This document shows, piece after piece, positions 35,946 through 45,815 of a DNA stretch of 64,000 bases. This DNA is from Haemaphysalis longicornis (lineage: Eukaryota; Arthropoda; Arachnida; Ixodida; Ixodidae), in assembly GCA_013339765.2 (NCBI GenBank), contig CM023449.1:200905422-200969421 (forward strand), written 5' to 3'. The notes under the pieces are model-generated. The model was not told the origin of the DNA. It ran no database searches and saw only the letters and a program-made list of their open reading frames with translations. Positions within the stretch are counted from its first letter, which is position 1. Every line of letters begins with the position of its first letter. A program made the translations under genes and the position numbers.

Positions 35946-36992
35946 TAGGGAGGGGGGGGGGTGGGGTAGCGTGCGGGTGTCTGTGGTGTGCGTTATCTTA
36001 AGATGCAGTTCGCGGTCCTTTCCTGAGACGCACTTCGCGCCGCCGACGCAGAGGCTCATCATACTTACCGTCGAGAGAACCCACGAGTGAAGTGCTGCCT
36101 CAGCGCAGGGCTGCTGCACCCAAATATCGCATAAAGGAGTATCGTAATCGCCGGCCAATTTTTTTCCTAAGCAACGCCGATGAGACTGCCTAGGCGGACT
36201 GCTGAATCTGTAGGCAGGACGAACGACGTAGAAAATTGAAAATGAGCAGATGCCACTATAACTATAAAAGAATAAATTTAAGGTCTGTTCCTGAGTGCTT
36301 TAAGTAGTTTAGTAGTTTTTACCTCCATATGATTATACCTACCTATCAGTTTGAGAGCTAGGCTGCCTTCGTTGCTATAAAACCAGTTTTGAGCCTGAGG
36401 ACGACATTTCCAATGACGCGAAGAAGCATCAGTTCTAAAGGAGGCTTATTTTTATTTCGCATTGCATTTTAGGCCGGCTTGTTAGCCAACCCAATATACC
36501 AACAGGCTTTTTGAAAACTGATGTTTGAAGCAGACATTAATATTAAGGGGAGTATACGAGCGTTAAAATCTGCCAACAAGTTCTTGTAGGCCGCAAGAGC
36601 AAGTGCAGAAGTCTGGTGGGCCCAAAATCTGCGTTGACACGTGCTTCCACTTGTGTCGTTGTCGTTTTTGCTGCACCTGAGGGTAACGTGGGGAGGTACC
36701 GGAGCACAGTTAATTAGGAACTAGCCTTCAGCATGTCTGTGAAGACAAGAATGTAATGACACTGTATTTTCAAGCATTTTTACAGACTTGCGTAATCTAA
36801 CCAAGGGCAGCTTGTGAAAGGCACAATCACACGCACATAAGGGGGCCTTCAATTCCTTATTTTTCTTCGTGTTTTTTTCTTGTGCTCTGCAAAACTCAAT
36901 TGACCTCAAAGTGCACACAGGCTAAAAGGGAAAACACTCCGGGAGTGCTGCACGAAACCAAATAAACAAAAACTGACATGGACGTCGACAGG
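35946..36992. other. gene-less stretch
   Basis: A G-run (9-10 G) lies at 35952-35961. No exon or repeat recognised in the remainder. Confidence 0.4.
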
Positions 36993-37799
36993 CTAATAAT
37001 ACCTCAATCCTGTAAAACTTCCAATAAGAGTAATGGCGCGAAAGTCCGGCATGCCCCTCACGCCCTCTTGACCATCCATGTTATTGTCTACTTCCAGCAC
37101 CCTCTCATTCATCAGCTTGACGTGCTCCTGGGGACCTCGAAGCAACCTTTCTTCCAGTGGCGCACAATCCCGAAGGAGGGTTTTTCCTCGCTTCCTTGCT
37201 CTACGGTTGTGTGTTTGGGGCGAGTGCTGGCGCATCGCGCAATTGAGTGTAAAAAGACGAGAACCATTGCCAAAAGCTGTGCTAAGCTGGTCACGGAACG
37301 GCAGTTCCTTCCCGCCTAAATCCAGAAAACTCTGTACCTTGTTAAGATACAAGGATGGCTGAAAAAGATAACAAAGCAACGAAGCTGCCGGTGCCAGTTT
37401 CTTTGCTGGGACTAAAAGTACTGATAAACATAGAAAACGACGACACCGACTGGGGCACGCAGGGGAGCAATCTTGCTTCTTTGTCAACCAAAGCTTGACA
37501 ACTCGCCTTCGTCCTATAAGTAAATTTATTCCCCATGGGGCGACTGACCAGCGCTTCTTGGACACAAGCAAATGTACATTTCGCAGATCCCACGGAGGCA
37601 GGAAACACGGAGACACAAGAAGTTGAGGGGAGGGGCGCTGCAGTTTTTTGCTCGGTTGTGTTGCAACTTGCCGACACTGGGAAGCAATTTGCCGTACAAA
37701 GTTTGACATAAGGTACTCAAAGGCAGCATAAAAGGACTCAACGAAAAGCCCTGGAGAGTACACTAAGAGTAAATTTAAATGGCAGCCTAACACCAACAC
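36993..37799 (-). CDS. long uncharacterised ORF (268 codons)
   Basis: This is the longest uninterrupted frame in the window. The predicted product is basic and rich in Leu, Arg, Cys and Ser, with no domain I recognise. There is no clear membrane segment and no zinc-finger spacing, although cysteines are scattered through it. Overlapping plus-strand and other minus-strand frames of 90-113 codons are also open, so the region is generally poor in stops. It lies directly beside a foldback element (37861-38288), which favours an origin in mobile DNA. It may be a relic protein, an antisense shadow of a decayed coding region, or chance. Confidence 0.25.
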   Translation of the reverse strand: MLVLGCHLNLLLVYSPGLFVESFYAAFEYLMSNFVRQIASQCRQVATQPSKKLQRPSPQLLVSPCFLPPWDLRNVHLLVSKKRWSVAPWGINLLIGRRRVVKLWLTKKQDCSPACPSRCRRFLCLSVLLVPAKKLAPAASLLCYLFQPSLYLNKVQSFLDLGGKELPFRDQLSTAFGNGSRLFTLNCAMRQHSPQTHNRRARKRGKTLLRDCAPLEERLLRGPQEHVKLMNERVLEVDNNMDGQEGVRGMPDFRAITLIGSFTGLRYY

Positions 37800-37860
37800 A
37801 AAAAGGAACTGAAAATGACAAGGGCATCAAAAGTTTCATGTTGGGCAAAGCACGAGCAGT

Positions 37861-38288
37861 AATTGGACAAGGCAGAAGACAGGACTGAGCGCTACCAGTA
37901 ACTCAAAAGTTTAATGATGAACACACATACATATATACAGACAATCAAAGCCACCGTCATTAAATAGCCTACACGGCAATCTATTGCGCGGCAGGATAGG
38001 AGATACATGTGTAAGTGAACCGTCGGTCGATGTCATCACACGCTGAATTGGCTTTGTTGGAAAACGGGTGATGCAGTGCGCCCGTCGTTCGCTATTGTGT
38101 TTGTGCTCGCGTGGTGTGATTATATGCAGTGGAGTTTTGCTTCCCCGCTATCTTGCCGCGTGATAGATTGCAGTGTACACTTTTTGATGACGGTGGCTTT
38201 TATCGTATGTATATATGTATGTGTGTTCCGTATTAAACATTTAAGTTGCTAGTAGTGCTCCGTTCTGTCTTCTTCCTTGTCCAAATAT
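37861..38288. mobile_element. foldback element with about 145-bp inverted arms
   Basis: The left arm (37861 to about 38005) begins AATTGGACAAGGCAGAAGAC and includes ACACACATACATATATACA and AAAGCCACCGTCAT. The right arm (about 38140-38288) is its imperfect inverse, ending GTCTTCTTCCTTGTCCAAAT. The loop is about 135 bp. No clear target duplication was identified. It could be a stand-alone foldback MITE or the terminal repeat of a larger element such as a Penelope-like one. Confidence 0.7.
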
Positions 38289-38818
38289 TGTTTGCGCTTT
38301 TCCCGACATGAACCTCTTCCAACACGCCCAAAGCGCAGTCCATCAAAGGTTTCGTGTTTTTTTACGAAAAAACAGGAGTAACACAGGAACAAAAAAATTA
38401 TGAAAACACCGTAAAGGGACGGGCGGAATAGAGCGTAAGCGTGCTTTGCGGGGGCTTAGTTCCACACATGCACCATTAGTACACGTGGTTTTAATCCTGT
38501 AGGTGCTAGGTTCTTTTACAAAGCGCTTTTTAGCACAAAAAATGCCTTTTTAAGATCAGTGGTACGAATTTTCTGGGGCGTTGCGCCATGACGGGTGATA
38601 GTGGGTGAGCGTGAGGGTTAGCTACAGAACGATTACGTATTAAAACCACAATAGATGCCCAAATTAGCGTATTCATTGGCGCATTCATTACCTAAATTAG
38701 CGTATGCATACTGCACCAGGGTGGCCAATCCTGCTCTGGTGAGGGAGTGCATTACCGGCAATGGTCGCCGGGGTCAGGCCGCACCCCAAGCCCCTTTGTG
38801 CAATTCCATCAATACGCG
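38289..38818. other. gene-less stretch
   Basis: No gene recognised. A short duplicated patch (AAATTAGCGTATTCATTGGC at 38660 and AAATTAGCGTATGCAT at 38694) is visible. Confidence 0.4.
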
Positions 38819-38926
38819 GATTTTTTTCTTTTTTTAATCCGGTGGGAATTGTCCGGCACCGGGATTCGAACCATGGTCCTTCTGCACGCGAGGCGGATGC
38901 TCTACCTCTGCGCCATCGCTGTACTG
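38819..38926 (-). mobile_element. tRNA-derived SINE, minus strand
   Basis: On the minus strand this reads GCGATGGCGCAGAGGTAGAG (A box), CATCCGCCTCGCGTGCAGAA (Ala-like anticodon arm with CGC) and CATGGTTCGAATCCCGGTGC (perfect B box), then GGACAATTCCCACCGG and an A-rich tail AAAAAAAGAAAAAAA at 38821-38835. The A-rich tail and the missing acceptor-stem pairing mark it as a SINE rather than a working tRNA-Ala gene. Confidence 0.75.
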
Positions 38927-38930
38927 CTAG

Positions 38931-39018
38931 GGCAGTTGGCACAGGACCGTAGTTGGCAGTTGGCACAGAAGGGCAGTTGGCACAGGACCGCCAACTGGTC
39001 ACAGTTGGCACAGGACCG
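38931..39018. repeat. short tandem repeat of CAGTTGGCACAGG units
   Basis: Four to five copies of CAGTTGGCACAGGACCG-like units, some broken by small insertions, run directly into the RTE 3' end. The unit corresponds to the S-Q-L-A-Q-D-R codons of that element, so it looks like a local expansion within the LINE. Confidence 0.75.
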
Positions 39019-39092
39019 AGGTAATTGGAGAATAATGGGAGAGGCCTTTACCCTGCAGTGGGCGTAGATAGGCTGATGATGATGATGATGAT
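39019..39092 (+). mobile_element. RTE-type LINE, extreme 3' end
   Basis: It encodes NWRIMGEAFTLQWA followed by the stop TAG, then GGCTGATGATGATGATGATG. This is the C-terminus and GAT-repeat tail also seen in reverse at 33912. Only the last tens of codons remain, so it is strongly 5'-truncated. Confidence 0.8.
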
Positions 39093-39824
39093 GAGATGCC
39101 TAAAATGCAGCCGTATAGCTACAAAGCAACACGGCTATAAATTTTCAGTCGCAGAAACGTACTTTATACGTTAGGAACTTCCTATAAATCTGATCAATTA
39201 AAACTTGACCTTAACTTCGAGCTGTTGGCCCAGTCGCTTACAAAGGGGTAGCGTGATAAAGCGACTGCCCTAGATTTGCGGTGGTCCCGAGTTTTAATGT
39301 TAGACCAAGACAAACTTCCCTTCAACATCACGGGTGTCAGAAAGCTTTGTAGGTTTTCTTTGTAGCCGTACGGCTGCATGTCAGGTTGTTGTCATATTTT
39401 CCGTCCCAACAAGACCACGCTAAAAGCGTGATCATTACGCTCTGCAATAACGTCAACAGCATAACCACGTAGCAAAGCATGTGCCCCAGGTGACATTTGT
39501 CATAAACTAATTTACAAATTTCTAACGGACGGTTGCTTGCACATTTCACTAAGGGTGTCCTCAATTAGCACTGAAGCAAAGAATCGCTGCACTGAGTTGC
39601 TCAGATTTCAAGAACTATTAATATCCAAGCGACAGGCAACAGTGATGTTGCAGACGTATTTTTTTTTAAGCAGGAGCGGCTCCGTTCGGTGGACTTGGCG
39701 GTGTGCGTTTACTTAGAAATTCAGTGCAGAACGTGGCGCGTCGGCGGTGTTATCAAAGTTGCGGCCATGTGGAGTTGTGGGCTGTCTATTTTGCCTCAGA
39801 AGTGCGTTTTGTTGCGAAAGACAA
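39093..39824. other. gene-less stretch
   Basis: Nothing supportable; two minus-strand ORFs of 61 and 75 codons have no motif. Confidence 0.4.
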
Positions 39825-39830
39825 TATATT

Positions 39831-40656
39831 GGGTGATCAAAGTTAAGTCGACAGGTTTTTAAAAAGCTTAGATTTACGCGAATACGACTTCTACAGTAAG
39901 GTTATGCTTCCACGGGGACTCATAAATAGGAGGTAATTATTGATTTTGGAGGCTTAATTACTAAGATTGATTAAATAACTTTTTAGTGGCTACAGTAACC
40001 AGGCATGTTTGTATTGGAAAGTTACACGCAATCTTGTTTCCACGCAGTTTCAATTGGAAGAATTCTTCTAGCGCATCCGTAGTCCGAGATATCAAACGGC
40101 GAAGTTTAATTGCCGTTTGCATGATTACGCGTGCAAGGCAGTCTGCACCGGCGCTAAGCTCCTCCCTTCTGTGACGCGCCTGCTGTGTAAGGGTGTTTAG
40201 TTCAACAAAGGGGTGGACGCACAGGAACAAGTGATAACTGGCACCCATTCATTCTTGGCTGGCGTTATCGCAATCTGCAGTACTAGGAACCACTATCGAA
40301 ACACAGAACGAAAGGGAGGAGCTATGTTCCGGTCTTGACTTCTAGCATGCGTAATCATGCGAACGGCAATTAAACTTCGCCATTTTCATATCTCGGACTA
40401 CGGATGCACTAGAAGAATTCTGTCAATTGAACCTGCGTAGAAACACAATCGCGTCTAACTTTTCAATACAAACATGCCTGGTTACTGCAGCCACTAAAAA
40501 AATAATTAATCAATTTCAATTAATTAAGTCACATACATTAACTATTACCTGCTAATTATGTGTCCCCCTGGGCGCATAATCTCACTGTAGAGGTGGTCTT
40601 CGCGTAAATATAGGCGCCTATTTTTAAAAAACCTGTCGACTTAACTTTGATCACCC
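39831..40656. mobile_element. long-arm foldback DNA element with 6-bp target duplication
   Basis: The ends GGGTGATCAAAGTTAAGTCG and CGACTTAACTTTGATCACCC are perfect inverses. Inverted similarity continues inward for about 300 bp (39831-40135 against 40344-40656) and in weaker form to about 40172/40303, leaving a short loop. TATATT flanks both sides (39825-39830 and 40657-40662), a probable 6-bp target duplication. Shared internal landmarks are AACAGGCATG/CATGCCTGGTT and CCGTAGTCCGAGATAT/ATATCTCGGACTACGG. No transposase is encoded, so it is non-autonomous. The superfamily is not assigned. Confidence 0.82.
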
Positions 40657-40662
40657 TATATT

Positions 40663-42177
40663 TTGACGGAAGAAAAAACGAGTCTTGAACTATTTTTAAA
40701 CTGGGTGGCCTTTAAATAAACAGTTGCGCATTTCTTTAGAACACAGATTACGTGCAGTCAGGGCACAAACGGTTTTGTTAAGAGAAAGGCGAGCCGGTTT
40801 TGTTGCGAAGAAGAAAAAAGATGGAAACGAAAGGGGCCATCTTTTATTCATTCAGTAATATCAGCCATTAGTGAGAGTTTCCTTCGCAATTATTGATAAA
40901 CGGATTCCTCTCAGACCGATTACTCGGGATACACGCTCCCGCTCCTGAGCGCAGTCTCGTTTTTTCGGGAGACGCTGGAAATAATCCCTCAGCCCCGGCC
41001 TGTAAAAAAACAGGGCAGCGGTAACAGTATACTAGTGCGCGTACTAAACGCCCGAGTTTGTTCGCCATTTCTCCCTTCTTTTTAAGACGGGATTATGTTC
41101 TTTTCCACTGTACGGAGTATCAAGCTTCGGCATTAGCGCTCAGCTCCCGCTGTTCGAGAACTCGCTAATGTCGCCGGTGCCGGCTCATTGAATTATTCCT
41201 AAAGACATTTACCGTATTTTCTCAGTGACGGTACCTTAGGGGCAGCTTCCAAATGATGCAGATAATTTGCTTTGGTTTATTTCTCGTTGTATACTTTACT
41301 CCAGTTAAAATTCCGTATTCGAATTGAAAGGGATCCTGAAAAATAAACCAGCAAGCGCACCGCTAAAAAGCGTAAACACAACAAACGCCCGTGAAACGGC
41401 GGAGGGGGGAGGAGCGGGGGGGATATGTTTTCGCGCCCCAAGGGTTGCTCTCGCGTTCTTAATGAACGGCAAGTTTTACGGGTCATCTCTTTCATTTCTC
41501 CACCATCGCAATTTCTTATTTTGCTGAAGCTATTTGCTACCTACGCATGCCCTTTTATTCAGTGATGTCTATTAACTAGACGCTTGATGCGGCACTATTA
41601 TAAAGATCGAGCTTCCGCAAGAGCGCGGCTTTCGAAATACGTCTGTGTTGATACAGACGTCGCTAACAGCTGGCTTTGTGAAACATTGCACGAAACAAAT
41701 GTAACCTATCAAGACGTTGATAGGTGTACACCGCGTCTAGACGGACTATTGCTCGGGTGCTTAAAATAATTTATGCATGGTACCGCTTTGGCGCATCCAT
41801 CCTCCACTTCTCCATGAAAACAATTTCCACACTTTATGTTACTTGTGGATGTCTGCAGGAGCGGGGGTCTATACTGAACGTTACCCCAATTGTCTCAGTA
41901 GTGTTACTATGGTTTAAACAATGCTACTAAATACAACCGGTGACGTCGCTGTTTTGCCATACAAACAAGAGACCTTCATTGCACATATGTCGTTATTAGA
42001 TGCAAAGCAGCTTATGGTCGAGCCTGTTCCCTCCACCGTTGTGTGGGTGCCATTGTGCGGTGTCCACACCACCACTGCGCATGCCTGGCCAGGCAACGCT
42101 GATGATGATTGTGGCACGATGCCCCTAGGGATTGGCCAACCAAAGAATCCATCACGAGATACCTTCGCGTTCAACCA
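40663..42177. other. gene-less stretch
   Basis: No exon or repeat recognised. ORFs of 60-72 codons are ordinary chance frames. Confidence 0.35.
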
Positions 42178-42552
42178 CCATCGTCATCTTCCCGTAGGTG
42201 AACCCTGAGTAGTGTACGAGGCATTCCTCCTCTCCTATGCGACGCTCCTCTCCTCTCTGGCATCACTCCTGCCCTCTCCGATGCTCCTCGCCTCTCCGGG
42301 ATTGCGCAACGAATGACAACACCTGCGGCTCCGCGCGCGACAATGCGAAGCAGCTTAGCATTTGAGATGCGACGGTAGCCGCTGAATACTCCACTGGGGG
42401 CGCCACTGTAGCTCCGCGGTACAAATGACGCGAGCGCGCGCTCCGCTCGCCTCATTCTCCTCCCGCAACGCCGCGATCCAACTGAAAACTAATGGGAACT
42501 TGAGTCGACCCCATGGCTGCTTCCCGTACTACAGGAAGATGGTGAAATTTTC
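42178..42552. mobile_element. second locus of the CCATCTTCCCGTAGGGGAA inverted-repeat family
   Basis: CATCTTCCCGTAGGTGAACC and CTGAGTAGTGTACG at 42184-42220 match the plus-strand left arm of the 35285 element. At 42481-42552 the same arm occurs on the minus strand: reversed, it reads CACCATCTTCCTGTAG, CCATG, GTCGACTCAAG and TTAGTTTTCAGTT, in step with 35291-35375. A GC-rich spacer lies between. Related sequence GTCCACACCACCACTGCGCA at 42060 matches the interior of the 35.3-kb copy in reverse, so the element may start near 42050. Confidence 0.6.
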
Positions 42553-45305
42553 TACATGGAATTATATAATAAAAACAGACTTGACCAGAACCGATCCCTG
42601 TTTTCGTTGAGATTGCTCTTTTATCCTTACAAATCCGTGTCCACGCTTTCGGGTTAGGTTAAAAACCCTAAGTAATTATTCAAAATGTGGCTGCCAGTCG
42701 TATAATACCTTGCAATGGCTGCTATGAGCACAGGTGAAAAATACACGGGCAATTATGTTTAATCCGAAGCTAGCAGCATACAGGCGTTAATTGCGCGCCC
42801 GGGAGGCTTTCTGACTATGTACGCATTTCCCCTGTTCTATTGTGGCATAGCTGCTGTGGGAACATTGGTGAGATATGGACCGTTTGTCATATAACTCCGT
42901 TTTTTCTCTTACAATCACACGTATAATGCTAAGCGTAATGGCCTTCCTAATATTGCAGCGGCTATGAAATTTATTCACTTTGGAACACACACCTACCTTC
43001 GCCCACTGCCTACACTTCGGAAGCACTGTTACCACCAGTTCTTTTCATGCTGTCTAATGGCGTAAGTCCGACAATTCCCCTCCTCAGCTTTCACTCACAA
43101 ACCAGACAATGCGCTTCTCACTAAAGCGAAGGGTATATAGGCGTAAAGATCACGGCCATAATAGGCGGAAATTCTGCTCCTCAGAAATGTGGGAACATAA
43201 AGAAGACGTGTAAGGACGATTGCGTTAGCTGTACGTGACTCACAGTGAGCAAGGGATTTAAGGTAATGACAAGAGCCATTGTGATTTCACAACCGGCCCC
43301 CGAGCCATCCTTAGAGAGGGACAATGGCTATTCCAAGCTTGAGTTGGGCTGCAATAAAGGTAGGTGGGGGTATGCTTATGCGGAGAGCACCTGTCGATAT
43401 ATCAAGACCTTCTTTACCATCTCGCGAAAAGTGAATTACGAAAAAATACTTATTCCCGCCATTTCTGTAAACATTTCATAGCCCCTGCACGAGGTTATGG
43501 GTAGTGACACCCTGTATGGTATGGTTTTTCCCGCTGCGCCCCACCTCGAAAGCACGGAAATCTCAAAAGGGAGCTTTTATTATCCATGCGTGATATCACC
43601 CATTGTGCTAAAGCCATGCGCCCATCTTCGTTACTATCGAGCAAGAAACCCGACTGGCTGTGATGTCGACCTAAATATTCGCAAAGGGAATTCGTTTGTG
43701 AAGATGACAGCTGCAATGAGCAGCTCACGACCTTTTTATAGTTCCTATCAGGCTGCGTCTCCAGTATTGCCATTTATATCCAGACAGCTAATTGTAGGCT
43801 GTGTACCACATCTCATTTGCGTGTTGCAAACAATGGAGTGTCTACCGCTGCGGCACCTGAGAAACGTGGATGCCTATGGAAAGTGATTTTCTTAGAGGAA
43901 GTGACGTAACGTAGATTGCAGCCACTTTTTACCCTAACATTGTTCACGGCTTGAGGTAAATAGTCAGCCAGCCGTCATTTAATCGTTTTGCCGGGACGAG
44001 GTGTGTCAATTTATAACTAGTACACACCATACCCGTTGCTCGCGGAAAGGACAGAGCGGGGACCCGAACGGGAGCCGCCGCTTTAATGGGACAGGATGGA
44101 ACGCTATGTACAATGATAATGATAGCAGTGCACGCTCCGTTCGAGCGCACGGTCTGTTCTTCTTCCTCCTCGCTACTATTTCCAACACCCGTGCGGAAGG
44201 TAATGCGAGCTGTAACGTCAAACCCGCGACATGCTGAAATAGAGATGAGGCAGGGGCTTTCAAATTATCAACGCTCCGAAGACACTTCGCCGATGGGGAA
44301 AAACTTTTCATAAAGGGTGATTGTAACCCAACCGTTAATGAACACGGCGGTTATCTAACACGGGGATTTCAAGTAGACAAATGATAAATTTTTATTATGT
44401 CAGTCCAATGCTTTGCTAGGATGGATTGATACCTACACATATACACAGAAACCTGTCGCCTGTCACCACCAGGCCAACCTATAACAATGCTTAGTTATCT
44501 CAGCGCAATTCCTTTTTCACCAAGAGCTATATGCACGAACCCATGAAGGTAACATGATGAAATGACAGTAGCACCTCTTTGTTCCCTCAAATAGCGTGTG
44601 CATAATGGACGGTTGTGCAGACGTGTAATTTCATCCTGCAGCGGCAGCGATTGCACTAACAAACCTATGTTTCAACAAGGACGTGCACAATGATTCCTCG
44701 GGTGTGTGTAGGATGAAAACTTGGGCGGCGAACTGTTTCTGGAACAGAAACTTCGCTTTACTATGATGGCACTAAATTATCGCTAATAAATATAGCATGC
44801 ATTTGTTCCACTCTTAAGGGACGCAATGTAAAAGTGGAGCCAGCACTAAGGGCGCGAGGAAAGCGAAGAAATATTGCACACAAACCGAAGTTCAGGACTA
44901 ATGCTCAATATTTTACTACAAGCCAATTACCTTGCGTGTATAATCCAATTCTACAGAGATTAGGAAGAGAGGATTGAAAAAAGCTGCTAATGTTGGTTTC
45001 TTGCTGTTTAAAGTGATATTTCAATGTCACGCAAGGGGCTTTACTTGCTATTTGTGTTTTAAATGTATCCACTTAGTAGAACCCCGCGCAAAACAATACC
45101 GAAAGGACGAGAATTGGGAAACTGAGTAAAGATAGCGCAGTAGAGGTGCTCATATGTGTGCCACTAATTTCAATTAAAAAGAAACGGAGCAACGCTTCAA
45201 AAAATAAGGTATTTTTACACACAATAAGATTCAACATCCAACATGGGAACATTCCAGCTCCATTGACCTTATGAAAAGACCATGAAGGACTCTGGGACGG
45301 CACGA
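42553..45305. other. gene-less stretch
   Basis: A 129-codon plus-strand ORF (43497-43886) and a 101-codon minus-strand ORF (44006-44311) occur here; neither shows a motif I recognise. No repeat family was identified. Confidence 0.35.
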
Positions 45306-45815
45306 CTGTTAGAGCAGTTGCCTTCAGAAAGCTTCAGCCACTTCGATAATCCGACGTACTCTGCCGTTCTCCAAGACAGTAGCGCAGACAAATCTCATAC
45401 CATCGAGGAAAAAGTGACCACGCCCGGTGGCAATGAGCCCCTTCCTACAGTTTTACCATAACACATTCATGCCCTACATGACCAGCTGGTGGTCTTGCAG
45501 CGCCAGTACAAGGAGGCCGTTGCCGCATATCAGAATAAGGAGGACGAGCGCCTCGACATGGTTGAGGAGCGCCGGCGGAAAATTCGCGCCCACCTCAAGT
45601 CGCGCCATCCCCCTAGTCGCCCGGATCCGACGCCTTTGACTAAACAAGATGTGGAGTATTTTGTTAGCAAAGTAATCCAGAAATTCCTACTCTACCCTCC
45701 CGGCGTACCAGACATATGTTCTGGCAGGTCATTGCAACAGACCGCTGTGAATGCACCATCTGAAGGCGTAGAGTGTGAAGGCACCACGGCGCCGCCCCGC
45801 CAGTATGTCAAATAA
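45306..45815 (+). pseudogene. I-type LINE ORF1, 3' portion
   Basis: The frame reads SFSHFDNPTYSAVLQDSSAD onward through one in-frame TAA at 45459-45461, then a strongly helical, charged stretch (RQYKEAVAAYQNKEDERLDM, VEERRRKIRAHLK) that looks like a coiled coil. It ends at TAA 45813-45815. The position just ahead of the endonuclease frame and the coiled-coil character fit an ORF1 (gag-like) RNA-binding protein. No CCHC knuckle remains, so the 5' part is probably lost. Confidence 0.6.
45805..45815 (+). other. ORF1/ORF2 overlap of the LINE
   Basis: The bases ATGTCAAATAA contain the ORF2 start ATG and the ORF1 stop TAA, an 11-base overlap in a shifted frame. This layout would permit translation of ORF2 by termination-reinitiation or frameshifting in an active relative. 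Confidence 0.6.

Noticed and set aside
38840..38926. A functional tRNA-Ala gene on the minus strand
   Set aside because: The promoter boxes are good, but the acceptor stem does not pair and an A-rich tail follows, so it is a SINE.
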